Of a stretch of DNA of 64,000 nt, positions 8,869 to 17,404 are shown piece by piece. How positions within the stretch are numbered: the first letter of the stretch is position 1; each line of letters starts with the position of its first letter. The notes beneath the pieces are model-generated. The model saw nothing but the letters and a program-made list of their open reading frames with translations. It ran no database searches and was not told the DNA's origin. The DNA lies in the NCBI GenBank assembly GCA_013122435.1, contig WYDT01000012.1:1-64000 (forward strand), in the 5' to 3' direction. This DNA is from Chloroflexi bacterium AL-N1 (GTDB taxonomy: Bacteria > Chloroflexota > Chloroflexia > Chloroflexales > Roseiflexaceae). The position numbers were made by a program, and so were the translations under genes.

Positions 8869-9999
8869 ATGACAAATCTGCAAAATAACATCCAATGTAT
8901 CTCACCAACAGATGCACTCGTTCTGGCCATCGCCGAAGCACGTTCGGTCGAAGGTCGCACGAGTCCCAACCCACCCGTCGGTGCCGTAGTCGTACGTGAC
9001 GGCGTTGTGGTGAGTCGTGGTGCAACCCAACCACCTGGTGGACCACATGCCGAACAGGTCGCACTCCAGCGTGCCGGGGCATCTGCACGGGGTGCAGACC
9101 TTGTTGTGACGCTGGAACCATGCACCTTTCACGGTCGTACACCACCCTGTGTCGACGCCATCATCACAGCAGGCATCCGACGTGTTTTCTATGTTGCTCA
9201 CGACCCCGATCCGCGTATTGGGAATGGTGCAGAACCATACCTGCGATCTGCTGATATCGAGATTGTTCAGCTTGATGACCCAGACGGGATGGTAGCTGAT
9301 CTGTTGGCACCATTCTGTCGTCGTATGACAACTGGTCGCCCGCTAGTGACCATCAAATACGCCATGTCCCTTGACGGACGGATTGCCACAGTGACTGGTG
9401 ATAGCCGCTGGATCAGTGGGTCCGAGTCGCGTCATCAGGTGCATCTTCTGCGAGACCGCGTTGATGCCATCATGGTGGGAGTAGGCACAGTTCTGACGGA
9501 TAATCCCGCGCTCACCACCCGACTGGAGCAACACTGGCGCGCGCCGCAGCACCCTTTACGTGTGATTGTCGATACCACAGGTCGGACATCTCTGTCAGCT
9601 CGGATTCTGGATACGGCACTTCCTGGTACCACACTTTTTGCAACAGTCAATCCTGCCAAAGATTGGGTGGAGGGGGTGTTATCGCGTGGCGCACAGGTGG
9701 AGTTCTTGCCATCAGATACACACGGACGGGTGGACGTATCGGCACTGTTGCTACGACTCGGCACATTGGGAGTTAATCATCTGTTGGTCGAGGGCGGCAG
9801 TACCCTGCTCGGCTCACTGGCAGCCGAGCAGTTGATAGACCGCATATGGGCCTTTGTCGCACCAAAGCTGGTTGGTGGTCAGACAGCACCAGGTCCATTT
9901 GGTAATCCTGGCGTCACCCGATTGGCTGATGCGTTACCGTTGCATATTCGTCGTGTCGAACGACATGACAATGACATATTAATGATTGGAGAACTGTAG
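8869..9999 (+). CDS. ribD: Bifunctional riboflavin deaminase/reductase
   Basis: RibD catalyses two early steps of riboflavin synthesis, deamination of the pyrimidine and NADPH reduction of its ribosyl side chain. The 376-aa protein has the N-terminal cytidine-deaminase-like zinc domain (HAE at 60-62, PCTFHGRTPPC at 84-94, giving the His/Cys/Cys ligands and catalytic Glu) and a C-terminal reductase domain from about residue 155 (VTIKYAMSLDGRIA, then LVEGGSTLLGSL near 305). The length is usual for the family. AAAGGG precedes the ATG by 8 nt. It is the first gene of the riboswitch-controlled operon. Confidence 0.95.
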   Translation: MTNLQNNIQCISPTDALVLAIAEARSVEGRTSPNPPVGAVVVRDGVVVSRGATQPPGGPHAEQVALQRAGASARGADLVVTLEPCTFHGRTPPCVDAIITAGIRRVFYVAHDPDPRIGNGAEPYLRSADIEIVQLDDPDGMVADLLAPFCRRMTTGRPLVTIKYAMSLDGRIATVTGDSRWISGSESRHQVHLLRDRVDAIMVGVGTVLTDNPALTTRLEQHWRAPQHPLRVIVDTTGRTSLSARILDTALPGTTLFATVNPAKDWVEGVLSRGAQVEFLPSDTHGRVDVSALLLRLGTLGVNHLLVEGGSTLLGSLAAEQLIDRIWAFVAPKLVGGQTAPGPFGNPGVTRLADALPLHIRRVERHDNDILMIGEL

Positions 10000-10038
10000 T
10001 GGCATCCACAAGGGAAGCCACACCCTTGCGGATGCCAC
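9999..10038 (+). other. Strong intercistronic hairpin between ribD and ribE
   Basis: 9999-10014 pairs with 10023-10038 over 15 of 16 positions (one A-C mismatch) with an 8-nt loop. The stem uses the last base of the ribD stop codon. No U-tract follows, so it is not a classical terminator. It could mark an mRNA processing or stability site that sets RibE level apart from RibD. Confidence 0.6.
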
Positions 10039-10073
10039 ACCACCACGCAAGAATGAATTTCAGGAGGAAATAT

Positions 10074-10664
10074 ATGTTTACCGGCATTGTAGAGGAGACG
10101 GGCAGCGTGCTCGAAATTACGCAAGATCAGGAACGTGATAACGCAATGACGGTTGCTTGCCAGACCGTTCTAAAAGGGGTTCAAATTGGTGATAGCATTG
10201 CCATCAACGGGACATGTCTTACGGTAACCGATTTTACCAATGACCAATTTACGGTTGGCCTCAGTCCAGAAACATTGAGTCGCACAAATCTGGGGTTGCT
10301 CCACACTGACGATCGGGTAAATCTGGAGCGTTCACTCACGTTCGGTGGGCGTATGGGCGGTCATTATGTGCAAGGCCACGTGGATGGCGTGGGAGAGATT
10401 GTGGCAATTATTCCTGAGGGCGATTCAAAGCGCATTACCATTCGCCCCCCTGCCCAACTGATGCACTACATCGTCGAAAAAGGGTATGTCACGGTCGATG
10501 GGGTGAGTCTCACCATCGCTGGAGTAAGCAATGACCGTTTTACGATTGCGCTGATTGCCTATACGCAGGACGCCGTCATCATGGGGCAGCAACAGGTTGG
10601 TACAAAAGTCAACCTGGAGGTCGATATTATGGCGAAATATGTAGAGCGCCTGCTCCAACGATGA
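10074..10664 (+). CDS. ribE: Riboflavin synthase (alpha chain)
   Basis: This enzyme dismutates two 6,7-dimethyl-8-ribityllumazine molecules to riboflavin, the last step of the pathway. The 196-aa protein starts MFTGIVEETG, the family hallmark. It contains two lumazine-binding repeats (about 1-90 and 95-190), the second opening with GHYVQGHVDGVG. The start chosen follows AGGAGG by 7 nt; an in-frame extension back to 9999 has no ribosome-binding site and would run through the intercistronic hairpin. It ends 29 bp before the supported ribBA start. Confidence 0.95.
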   Translation: MFTGIVEETGSVLEITQDQERDNAMTVACQTVLKGVQIGDSIAINGTCLTVTDFTNDQFTVGLSPETLSRTNLGLLHTDDRVNLERSLTFGGRMGGHYVQGHVDGVGEIVAIIPEGDSKRITIRPPAQLMHYIVEKGYVTVDGVSLTIAGVSNDRFTIALIAYTQDAVIMGQQQVGTKVNLEVDIMAKYVERLLQR

Positions 10665-10693
10665 TCCGTTGGCAGGAGCCTGGGAGGAATAGA

Positions 10694-11905
10694 ATGCTTG
10701 CCAATCTTGCAGAAGCACTACACGACTACGCACAGGGCCGCATGCTTGTCGTGGTCGATGATGAGGACCGCGAAAACGAAGGCGATCTGGTCTGTGCAGC
10801 TCAGTTTGTTACACCAGAAACGATTGCCTTTATGGCACGAGAAGGGCGTGGTTTAATCTGTTTGGCAATGGCCGGATCGCAGTTGGATCGCCTCGAATTG
10901 CCCTTGATGGTCGGCGATAACACCTCACGATTTGGGACGAACTTTACCATCTCTATTGAAGCTGCGGAAGGAGTTACCACGGGCATCTCAGCAGGGGATC
11001 GCGCTCATACCATCCAGATTGCCATCAACCCCAACAGTAGACCACGTGATGTGGTGCGACCGGGGCATGTGTTTCCACTCCGCGCAGCAGACGGTGGGGT
11101 ACTCGTACGCGCTGGGCACACCGAAACAGCGGTTGATCTGGCACGACTGGCTAGGTTGAACCCGGCGGGAGTGATCTGCGAAATCCTGAATGAGGATGGC
11201 ACCATGGCCCGTTTGTCCCAACTAACAACCTTTGCTGAGCGCCATGGGCTAAAAATCATTAGTGTCGCACAGGTCATCGCGTATCGTCGTCGCCACGAGC
11301 AATTGGTCAAACGAATGAGTGAGGCCACCTTACCCACACGGCACGGCATGTTTCGCGCTATCTCATACACCAGCCCGTACGATCCGCCCGACTCGGTTGC
11401 GCTGATCATGGGCGATATCGCCGCGAACCAGCCAACCTTAGTGCGGGTACATTCGGCATGCCTGACAGGCGATGTGTTTGGGAGCTTGCGTTGCGACTGC
11501 CGCGCACAACTTGAGGCGGCAATGGAGCGTATTGCGGCAGAGGGATGCGGCGTGGTGCTGTATTTGCAGCAGGAGGGGCGGGGCATTGGTATTCACAACA
11601 AACTCCGTGCGTATGCCTTGCAAGAGCAGGGCTTTGATACCGTCGAGGCGAATGAGCAGCTAGGCTTCCCTGCCGATCTGCGCGATTACGGTGTCGGTGC
11701 ACAGATTCTGGTCGATCTGGGGTTGCAACGCATCCGTTTGATGACTAATAATCCCAAGAAGATTATCGGGTTGGAGGGGCATGGGCTGAAGGTAGTCGAA
11801 CAAGTGCCAATACAGACGAAACCAACATTATTTAACATGGATTATCTTTCAACCAAGCGTATCAAACTTGGGCATTTATTGGAGGAGCAACATGCGTGTA
11901 TTTGA
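10694..11905 (+). CDS. ribBA: Fused DHBP synthase / GTP cyclohydrolase II
   Basis: This bifunctional protein makes both precursors of the pathway: 3,4-dihydroxy-2-butanone 4-phosphate from ribulose 5-phosphate, and the pyrimidine from GTP. It has 403 aa. The N-terminal RibB half carries DDEDRENEGDLV and the C-terminal RibA half has the zinc-site cysteines in GSLRCDCRAQ and the EGRGIG loop. The ATG at 10694 is preceded by GGAGGA. An upstream in-frame ATG at 10661 overlaps the ribE stop and lacks a site. The 3' end overlaps ribH by 14 bp. Confidence 0.95.
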   Translation: MLANLAEALHDYAQGRMLVVVDDEDRENEGDLVCAAQFVTPETIAFMAREGRGLICLAMAGSQLDRLELPLMVGDNTSRFGTNFTISIEAAEGVTTGISAGDRAHTIQIAINPNSRPRDVVRPGHVFPLRAADGGVLVRAGHTETAVDLARLARLNPAGVICEILNEDGTMARLSQLTTFAERHGLKIISVAQVIAYRRRHEQLVKRMSEATLPTRHGMFRAISYTSPYDPPDSVALIMGDIAANQPTLVRVHSACLTGDVFGSLRCDCRAQLEAAMERIAAEGCGVVLYLQQEGRGIGIHNKLRAYALQEQGFDTVEANEQLGFPADLRDYGVGAQILVDLGLQRIRLMTNNPKKIIGLEGHGLKVVEQVPIQTKPTLFNMDYLSTKRIKLGHLLEEQHACI

Positions 11906-12374
11906 GGGGACCTTTGTCGGGACACAGCTACGTGTCGGGATTGTGGTGAGCCGTTGGAATGAGTTTATTACCAAGCAATTGCTTGAGGGAGCGCTTGATG
12001 GGTTGCGCCGCCATGGCATTGATGATCATCATGTCGATATTGCGTGGGTGCCGGGATCGTTTGAGGTACCACTGGTGTGTCGACGGATGGCCGAGACACA
12101 CCGTTACGATGTGTTGATTGCGCTGGGTGCGGTTATTCGTGGCGCTACAACACATTACGACCATGTGGCAAGTGCGGTGACCAGCGGTGTCGCGCAGGTG
12201 GGTCTGCAAACGGGCGTGCCGTGTGTGTTTGGTGTCATTACCACCGAGACCATCGAGCAGGCCATCGAACGGGCGGGAACCAAAGCCGACAACAAAGGGT
12301 TTGAGGCAGCTATGGCAGCTATTGAAATGGCCACCGTGCTCCGAGCAGTCGATGGGGTCGGCGAAAAAGGCTGA
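11892..12374 (+). CDS. ribH: 6,7-dimethyl-8-ribityllumazine synthase
   Basis: RibH condenses the DHBP synthase product with the reduced pyrimidine to give lumazine, and it forms capsids or pentamers in the cytoplasm. At 160 aa it has the usual length. Motifs are VSRWNEF near the N-terminus, WVPGSFEVP, and GAVIRGATTHYDHV with the catalytic His. The start follows GGAGGAGCA inside the 3' end of ribBA. It is the last gene of the operon and completes the pathway, though the phosphatase step and the FMN/FAD kinase are not encoded here. Confidence 0.95.
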   Translation: MRVFEGTFVGTQLRVGIVVSRWNEFITKQLLEGALDGLRRHGIDDHHVDIAWVPGSFEVPLVCRRMAETHRYDVLIALGAVIRGATTHYDHVASAVTSGVAQVGLQTGVPCVFGVITTETIEQAIERAGTKADNKGFEAAMAAIEMATVLRAVDGVGEKG

Positions 12375-12406
12375 GGTTCAAATCGGCGAAGGCAGCTTTG
12401 GACTGG

Positions 12407-12435
12407 TTGGCATTCTTTCTTTTTCCCGCTACAAT
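12407..12435 (+). promoter_or_regulatory. Sigma-70-type promoter giving a leaderless transcript
   Basis: TTGGCA (12407-12412), a 17-bp spacer and TACAAT (12430-12435) form a near-consensus promoter. The -10 box ends 7 nt before the ATG at 12443, so transcription would begin at or next to the start codon. The same layout recurs before 17405. Confidence 0.7.
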
Positions 12436-12442
12436 ACCAGCT

Positions 12443-13105
12443 ATGAGTACAACCACTTCAACAAAAAAGCATAAGGTCCGGCTCTTTCTGGTGCGACACG
12501 GTGAGGCGGTGGCCAACACAGAGATGCGCTATCTGGGGCTGCGTGATGACCCACTAACAGTGCGTGGCGTGTGGGAAGCGCAGCAAGTGGCGCAGACGTT
12601 GTCGACATTATCCATTGCGGCGGTGTATTCCAGCCCTTTGCAGCGCACTGCCAATACGGCCAAGCACATTGCTGACACACACGGGCTTAGTGTCCAGCCT
12701 GAACCACGACTACGTGAGGCATCGTTCGGGACATGGGAAGGTTTGACCCGCAATGAGGTGCTGTCGCGCAGTGAGGTAGACGCCGAAGCTCTCACACGCT
12801 GGGAGGCCGATCCAAGTGGGGCACCGCCCGATGGTGAGTCTCTGGTATCGGTACAAGAACGTACAATTAGCTTTGTCGAGACGCTGCTGCAGCCATACGA
12901 CGGGCAATCCGTGGTGGTGGTCAGCCATGTGAGCCCGATCAAAACCTTGCTTTGTGCAGCTATGCGAACGCCGTTGACAACGATGCGACATATCTTTCTC
13001 GACACGGCGACGATCAGTGTGGTCGATTGGGGAGCCCAGTCGGTGGTACGACTGTTTAATGCCCACCAGCACCTGGGCTGGGATGCGGCCCGCTGGATGA
13101 AATGA
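12443..13105 (+). CDS. Histidine phosphatase superfamily (phosphoglycerate mutase-like) protein
   Basis: This 220-aa protein has the phosphohistidine motif LVRHGEAVANT near residue 15, SSPLQRTANTA, FGTWEGL, and the second catalytic His in SHVSPIKTLL. It is a cobalamin/alpha-ribazole phosphatase or general PhoE-type enzyme; substrate cannot be told. The start at 12443 is preferred over an in-frame ATG at 12398, because a strong promoter lies between them and would give a leaderless message. About 180 bp of its 3' end recurs at 16271-16449. Confidence 0.85.
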   Translation: MSTTTSTKKHKVRLFLVRHGEAVANTEMRYLGLRDDPLTVRGVWEAQQVAQTLSTLSIAAVYSSPLQRTANTAKHIADTHGLSVQPEPRLREASFGTWEGLTRNEVLSRSEVDAEALTRWEADPSGAPPDGESLVSVQERTISFVETLLQPYDGQSVVVVSHVSPIKTLLCAAMRTPLTTMRHIFLDTATISVVDWGAQSVVRLFNAHQHLGWDAARWMK

Positions 13106-13129
13106 CGGACGGTGCAATCAGGATGATGA
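12889..13129 (+). repeat. Direct repeat, copy 1 (phosphatase gene 3' end)
   Basis: Bases 12921-13099 are identical to 16271-16449 (179 bp, constant offset 3350). The similarity fades at both edges (12889-12920 and 13100-13129). This copy is part of the intact phosphatase gene. The two copies bracket the TetR/DUF4386/epimerase module. Confidence 0.95.
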
Positions 13130-13136
13130 TGGGGGC

Positions 13137-13724
13137 TTATACGTTCGGAATCTGCCTTTGAAATACCCGTTGTAGTTCCATCAGCACTAGCCCAGTGATC
13201 AGTTGAAATACTAATGCACCCGCCGCACCAAACACAATAAACCCATCATTGACAGATTCCCCTATAACAAAGCGTGTAATGATCCATGCAATCGGATATA
13301 ACACAGTCATACATACTATCCACCAGATCATTTGCGGGAAATGCCGACGCAGCGCGATCCATTGCAGTATACCCAGTGTACCACCAGTAACCACCGCCCG
13401 TATGGTGATGGAAGTTGCATCCGTCGCTGCGCCAAACAATGCCATGCTCACCGCGTTTCCAATGCCCAGGCCGAGGGACATTGCTATGATCCATGACCAA
13501 TCAAGTAGCTTTGTCTGTCGGCTGGCTATCCAATGACCGGCACCAATTACCGCTCCGGCAGCAAGACCACCAATCAGCCCATCGAGAGATGTCTCGATTT
13601 TGCCAACAAGCGCAATTGCGACTAGTCCGCCCATCGGAAATCCAATAAACGCGCCGACCCAGCGGGCGAAGAAACCCCAATTACGTCTGCTTGTATGTAC
13701 AGGAGTGTGTTTTGATGATGTCAT
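13137..13724 (-). CDS. Hypothetical multi-spanning membrane protein
   Basis: This 195-aa protein has about five hydrophobic segments (for example WVGAFIGFPMGGLVAIALVG near 22-41, glycine-rich helices around 70-90 and 100-120, and a Leu-rich C-terminal helix). Its start overlaps the stop of the upstream epimerase (TAATG at 13723-13727), so it is the last gene of the TetR-led operon. No family was recognised. Its stop lies just inside the edge of repeat copy 1. Confidence 0.7.
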   Translation of the reverse strand: MTSSKHTPVHTSRRNWGFFARWVGAFIGFPMGGLVAIALVGKIETSLDGLIGGLAAGAVIGAGHWIASRQTKLLDWSWIIAMSLGLGIGNAVSMALFGAATDATSITIRAVVTGGTLGILQWIALRRHFPQMIWWIVCMTVLYPIAWIITRFVIGESVNDGFIVFGAAGALVFQLITGLVLMELQRVFQRQIPNV

Positions 13725-14680
13725 TAGTGTTGCTCTTTATGGGTTTTGTACCAGGCTAATGTTGTTTGAATAGCTTCGCGCAGAGAGGTCGACAAATTAC
13801 CAAAAGTAGTGACAAATTTACTGGCATCTACGACAAATGGCTCGACAAATTCATAATCTAGTTCTTCAATACCACGCATTGGAGGCACGAAATAACTTAG
13901 AGCCTTCACCATTAGCCTTGGAACGACTTGTATGCGGAGGGGATGCCTTGCTTCCTCATAGACTATCTGTAAGAATGCGCGCGGTGTGAGCGTTTCGGCA
14001 CTAGGGATATGCCAAACTTGTCCATACGCACTAGCGCTGTCTCCCAATGTAACTAGCGCTCGACCAATATCTGGTATGTAACTATAAGTGTGCGGATAAT
14101 CCGCATGTAACAATACCTGCGCTCGTTTTCCATTCAGTGCGGCGACAAAAGCCTGCTGTCCCATTGCGGATTGCACAACACGGGGACCGAAGAAGTCTGA
14201 GGCACGACCTACAACTACCGATACCTGGCCGCCTTGATGTGCATCCATCAACTCACGTGCCATCCTCATACGTGTCTGACCACGAGCCCCTTTGGCGTTG
14301 TGCGGCAAATTTTCATGGATTGGCTGACCATGTGTCGTACCATACATATACAAATTCTCAATAACTACCAGCTTGGCTCCGGTGGCCGCCGCCCCTGCTA
14401 ACACTCCACGCTGAAGCTGTGGAAATTGCTCTGGCCATTTATGATAATCAGGCGCATTGGTGCAGTTATAAACCCGCACGGCACCTGCACAAAAACGGCG
14501 CGTATCAGCAGGATTCATTGCATCTCCGGCAACGATCTCCACCTCTGGTGGTATATCGATCCTACGTTGCCCACTCCGACTGACAAGCCGTACACGCCGC
14601 CCCTGCTGAACCAGTACATCCATAACAGCTAACCCAACCGGTCCTGCGCCAAAGATAGTGTGAAGCTCTGTATCTGTCAT
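13724..14680 (-). CDS. NAD(P)-dependent epimerase/dehydratase family (SDR) protein
   Basis: This 318-aa Rossmann protein has the nucleotide motif FGAGPVGLAVMDVL near the N-terminus (GxGxxG), ENLYMYG around residue 107, a TRMRMARELMDAH segment and ASDFFGP, as in extended or atypical SDRs. Such proteins modify NDP-sugars or reduce small carbonyl compounds; here the neighbours do not favour sugar chemistry. A site resembling AAGGACAA precedes the ATG. It sits between the DUF4386 and membrane-protein genes. Confidence 0.75.
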   Translation of the reverse strand: MTDTELHTIFGAGPVGLAVMDVLVQQGRRVRLVSRSGQRRIDIPPEVEIVAGDAMNPADTRRFCAGAVRVYNCTNAPDYHKWPEQFPQLQRGVLAGAAATGAKLVVIENLYMYGTTHGQPIHENLPHNAKGARGQTRMRMARELMDAHQGGQVSVVVGRASDFFGPRVVQSAMGQQAFVAALNGKRAQVLLHADYPHTYSYIPDIGRALVTLGDSASAYGQVWHIPSAETLTPRAFLQIVYEEARHPLRIQVVPRLMVKALSYFVPPMRGIEELDYEFVEPFVVDASKFVTTFGNLSTSLREAIQTTLAWYKTHKEQH

Positions 14681-14759
14681 TCTATTGTCCTTGTTGTTAT
14701 AAAAGATTGATCACCTTATGTAGATAGCTCTCCGTATACCCCTCATCAAGCAGTGGCGA

Positions 14760-15476
14760 TCAGCTTGCCATTGATGTGGAACGCGCCTGCATTCGAGTAT
14801 TAGGGCGTACGAGTAAGATAATACCCATCATAACTAGCCAGCTTGACCACATGATATAACTGACCGCGTTAATCATACCGGCAGGAGCCCATCCAGCTGG
14901 CTCAAGCAGACCAGTCATAATCCCGATAGCAGCAATAATACCCACAATACCAAGCCAAGTTGGGAACGTGCGCGATTTGAACATCATCACACCGAGCAGG
15001 ATCGTCCAGGTACCAGTGAATATATAGCCCAAGTGTTCCCCCACCGCAACACCAAGATAGTTATGTGCGACTTCAAAAGCCACGACAGCAGCAGCACGTG
15101 TGACCGGATCTACAGTTGCATCCATATATGTGGTTGCCAGACTTGGCACAAGGAAGACCCATCGAAACAAACCGATTGCCTGTACTAAGCCACTCAGAAC
15201 ACCGGTGATAGTAGCTGCATACGCAAGGTATGGATGGTCTTCTTGAAAGACTGTGTACAAGAATAGAGCTAATGGGATTGCCAATAGTGCGATGACAGCG
15301 AAGAGATACCAGAGAGTTACTAATCCAGCACCACCCGCAACGAACTGTTGCAGGATAGCATCAGTTGGCTGTCGCAGAATATCGGGATAACTAAAGGTGC
15401 TTCCTAGAGCAAAAAACACGACATTAAAGGCGACGGGGATCAAGATTAGAAAGAGTGCAGTGATGTAACGTTTCAT
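14760..15476 (-). CDS. DUF4386-type membrane protein
   Basis: This 238-aa protein has about six transmembrane helices. It starts MKRYITALFLILIPVAFNVV and has long hydrophobic stretches around 53-75, 85-105, 165-185 and 205-225. The region from PSLATTYMDATVDPVTR to LGVAVGEHLGYIFTG matches the general pattern of DUF4386 integral membrane proteins of unknown role. AGGAGC precedes the ATG. It is the second gene after tetR and 25 bp from it, so it is probably under the same operators. Confidence 0.65.
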   Translation of the reverse strand: MKRYITALFLILIPVAFNVVFFALGSTFSYPDILRQPTDAILQQFVAGGAGLVTLWYLFAVIALLAIPLALFLYTVFQEDHPYLAYAATITGVLSGLVQAIGLFRWVFLVPSLATTYMDATVDPVTRAAAVVAFEVAHNYLGVAVGEHLGYIFTGTWTILLGVMMFKSRTFPTWLGIVGIIAAIGIMTGLLEPAGWAPAGMINAVSYIMWSSWLVMMGIILLVRPNTRMQARSTSMAS

Positions 15477-15501
15477 AATAAGCTCCTAAATAGTAATTGG
15501 A

Positions 15502-16080
15502 TTAGCTAAGATACGGTTGCAAAACAAGCAGCATTAAGTCGATGCCACGCTGCATCTGGTCATCTGTTGCGGGCTGACCTTGAAGTTCCAATGAAGTTAG
15601 CCAAGACTCACTGATAAGCCAAAGGAGATCAGCGAGACGAACAACAGTGACATTATCGAGTGTAGGGAGCAGTACTCCAGCAGTTTGTAGGACCGCAATG
15701 AGTTCAAAAAAACCATCATACCCTCGCTGGCGAACAGCGGCATACTTGACCGCCAGTTCAGGATCGTGCCGAATAAGGGCGGGTAGTTCACGATAGACAA
15801 AAGCGTACTGCCATGTCACAACAAAGTTTTCGTGCACCCAGCGTTGTACATCTTCAAGTGTTGGATACCGATCCTCATCTAAAGTGAACATTTCTCCGGT
15901 CAAGGTGAAAAGCTGGTCGCAAATGGCACGTATAATCTCTTCCTTATTGCGGAAGTGATAGTACAGGTTCCCTGGGCTAATCTCAGCGGCTTCCGCAATA
16001 TGATTGGTAGAAACCTGGGCCGTCCCTTCCATGTTGAACAAGTTGCGTGCAGTAGTGAGAATACGATCTTTGGTTTGCAT
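15502..16080 (-). CDS. TetR family transcriptional regulator
   Basis: This 192-aa repressor has an N-terminal TetR helix-turn-helix: RILTTARNLFN, then STNHIAEAAEISPGNLYYHF, followed by RNKEEIIRAIC. The C-terminal ligand domain (about 55-192) is helical and diverged. Two palindromes lie directly upstream (16093-16133), which suggests autoregulation and control of the three downstream genes. The ATG follows AAAGGGTGGG. The ligand is unknown; the neighbours could be a membrane-exported or reduced lipophilic compound pathway. Confidence 0.9.
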   Translation of the reverse strand: MQTKDRILTTARNLFNMEGTAQVSTNHIAEAAEISPGNLYYHFRNKEEIIRAICDQLFTLTGEMFTLDEDRYPTLEDVQRWVHENFVVTWQYAFVYRELPALIRHDPELAVKYAAVRQRGYDGFFELIAVLQTAGVLLPTLDNVTVVRLADLLWLISESWLTSLELQGQPATDDQMQRGIDLMLLVLQPYLS

Positions 16081-16092
16081 ATGTGCCCACCC

Positions 16093-16133
16093 TTTAGAGT
16101 AATTACTCTAAATATAATAGAGCAATTACTCTA
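16093..16133 (-). promoter_or_regulatory. Paired operators for the TetR regulator, over its promoter
   Basis: 16093-16112 is a perfect 20-bp palindrome built on TAGAGTAATTACTCTA. A second copy with one change, TAGAGCAATTACTCTA, is at 16118-16133, centre-to-centre 23 bp. The space between them (TATTAT on the minus strand) could hold the -10 box. Two sites placed on the promoter fit repression by two TetR dimers. Confidence 0.75.
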
Positions 16134-16238
16134 AAAAGTCAAGAACACATTTTGCCCAAAATTTGTAGGACATTGTCCGCATACATTTGAGCAAGGGATA
16201 ACATCGTATTATCAATACCAAATCCAGTATGCCATGTA

Positions 16239-16479
16239 GCAGCCGTACAATGGCCAATCCGTGGTGGGGTTCAGCCATGTGAGCCCGATCAAAACCTTGC
16301 TTTGTGCAGCTATGCGAACGCCGTTGACAACGATGCGACATATCTTTCTCGACACGGCGACGATCAGTGTGGTCGATTGGGGAGCCCAGTCGGTGGTACG
16401 ACTGTTTAATGCCCACCAGCACCTGGGCTGGGATGCGGCCCGCTGGATGGAATGACGGACGGCACAATCAGGGTGATGG
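16239..16479 (+). pseudogene. Truncated second copy of the phosphatase 3' end (repeat copy 2)
   Basis: This is the C-terminal third of the histidine phosphatase. It repeats SHVSPIKTLL through the last codons and stop at about 16453-16455. Bases 16271-16449 are identical to copy 1, with divergence on both sides. No N-terminal part or promoter is present. Its far edge runs into the metallophosphoesterase gene. It marks the outer end of the inserted-looking 13.1-16.1 kb module. Confidence 0.85.
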
Positions 16480-17295
16480 TGGACCTGGGAGGATTTCGCG
16501 CAGATATGACGCGATGCTGCGACTCTGGTTCCATTGCTTAGGATAGCCGAGTGATGCTTCCTCGAAGCGCACATTATCACGCCAATCAGTGGTACGAATG
16601 TGTAAGTGGCCATAGATAACGACGGCTGCCGCAAAACGTGTGTGCCAGTCGTGCGTACGTTTGGTGCCGCACCAAAGCGAGAAACGCGGGATATAGCGCA
16701 GGCGCACCAGCTCTTCACGCAACGGGAAATGGTTAATAAGAATGGTTGGCGTACTTGGAGACAGCTCTTGCAACCGTCGCTCAGTATAATTGCAGCGTGC
16801 TGCACACCATGCCTCTCGTGAAGGGTATGGATCGGGGTAGAGTAACTTTTCGTCGCTGCAGATGACATTGGTCTCAGCCGCCCAGTCAAGCGCTTGATCG
16901 GCAGGGACATGATCGGGCCGGAAGCTGTAGTCGTACAGGGTAAACAGTGGCGCAAGCACATAGGGTTTCCCATCACCAGGCCACTGGACGTAAGCATCTT
17001 CGGGTGTAAGCACCCCATACTCACGACAGATGGCTACCATCCGCTCGTATTTTGCAACGCCACGAAGCTGACTGCGATCCGTGGGCATAGTCCAGAGATC
17101 GTGGTTGCCAGGTGTCCAGATCACACGCGCAAAACGTTGGGAGAGAATGGTAAAGGCAAAATGGAGGTGCGCTTCGGTCTCACCAACATCCCCGGCAACG
17201 ATCAACCAGTCTTCCGGGTAGGCGGGCATGGTGGTAAGCGCCTCACGATTAATGGCGTACCCCAGATGCAGATCACTCAGGGCATATAATTTCAT
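16468..17295 (-). CDS. Metallophosphoesterase (calcineurin-like)
   Basis: This 275-aa phosphoesterase has all the metal-site motifs: DLH near the N-terminus, GDVGE around residue 35, GNHD around 63, an INHFPL histidine and the GHLH box near 230. Such enzymes hydrolyse phosphomono- or diesters, with a two-metal centre. The last part of the C-terminus (about 270-275) lies inside the repeated region, so it may differ from the ancestral gene. It is transcribed towards the phosphatase remnant. Confidence 0.85.
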   Translation of the reverse strand: MKLYALSDLHLGYAINREALTTMPAYPEDWLIVAGDVGETEAHLHFAFTILSQRFARVIWTPGNHDLWTMPTDRSQLRGVAKYERMVAICREYGVLTPEDAYVQWPGDGKPYVLAPLFTLYDYSFRPDHVPADQALDWAAETNVICSDEKLLYPDPYPSREAWCAARCNYTERRLQELSPSTPTILINHFPLREELVRLRYIPRFSLWCGTKRTHDWHTRFAAAVVIYGHLHIRTTDWRDNVRFEEASLGYPKQWNQSRSIASYLREILPGPPSP

Positions 17296-17368
17296 GGCAG
17301 CTTTCTAGTGTTCTTTAGAGAACATGTTGAATCGTTCTGCCACATATTATAATCGCTTCTATCAAATA

Positions 17369-17397
17369 TTGTCTGCCATCTGTATTTATGATACAAC
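17369..17397 (+). promoter_or_regulatory. Promoter with leaderless layout before the 47-aa ORF
   Basis: TTGTCT (17369-17374), a 17-bp spacer and TACAAC (17392-17397) are followed by 7 nt and an ATG at 17405. The -10 to ATG stretch closely resembles that before the phosphatase gene at 12443. Confidence 0.45.
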
Positions 17398-17404
17398 CAG
17401 AGCT

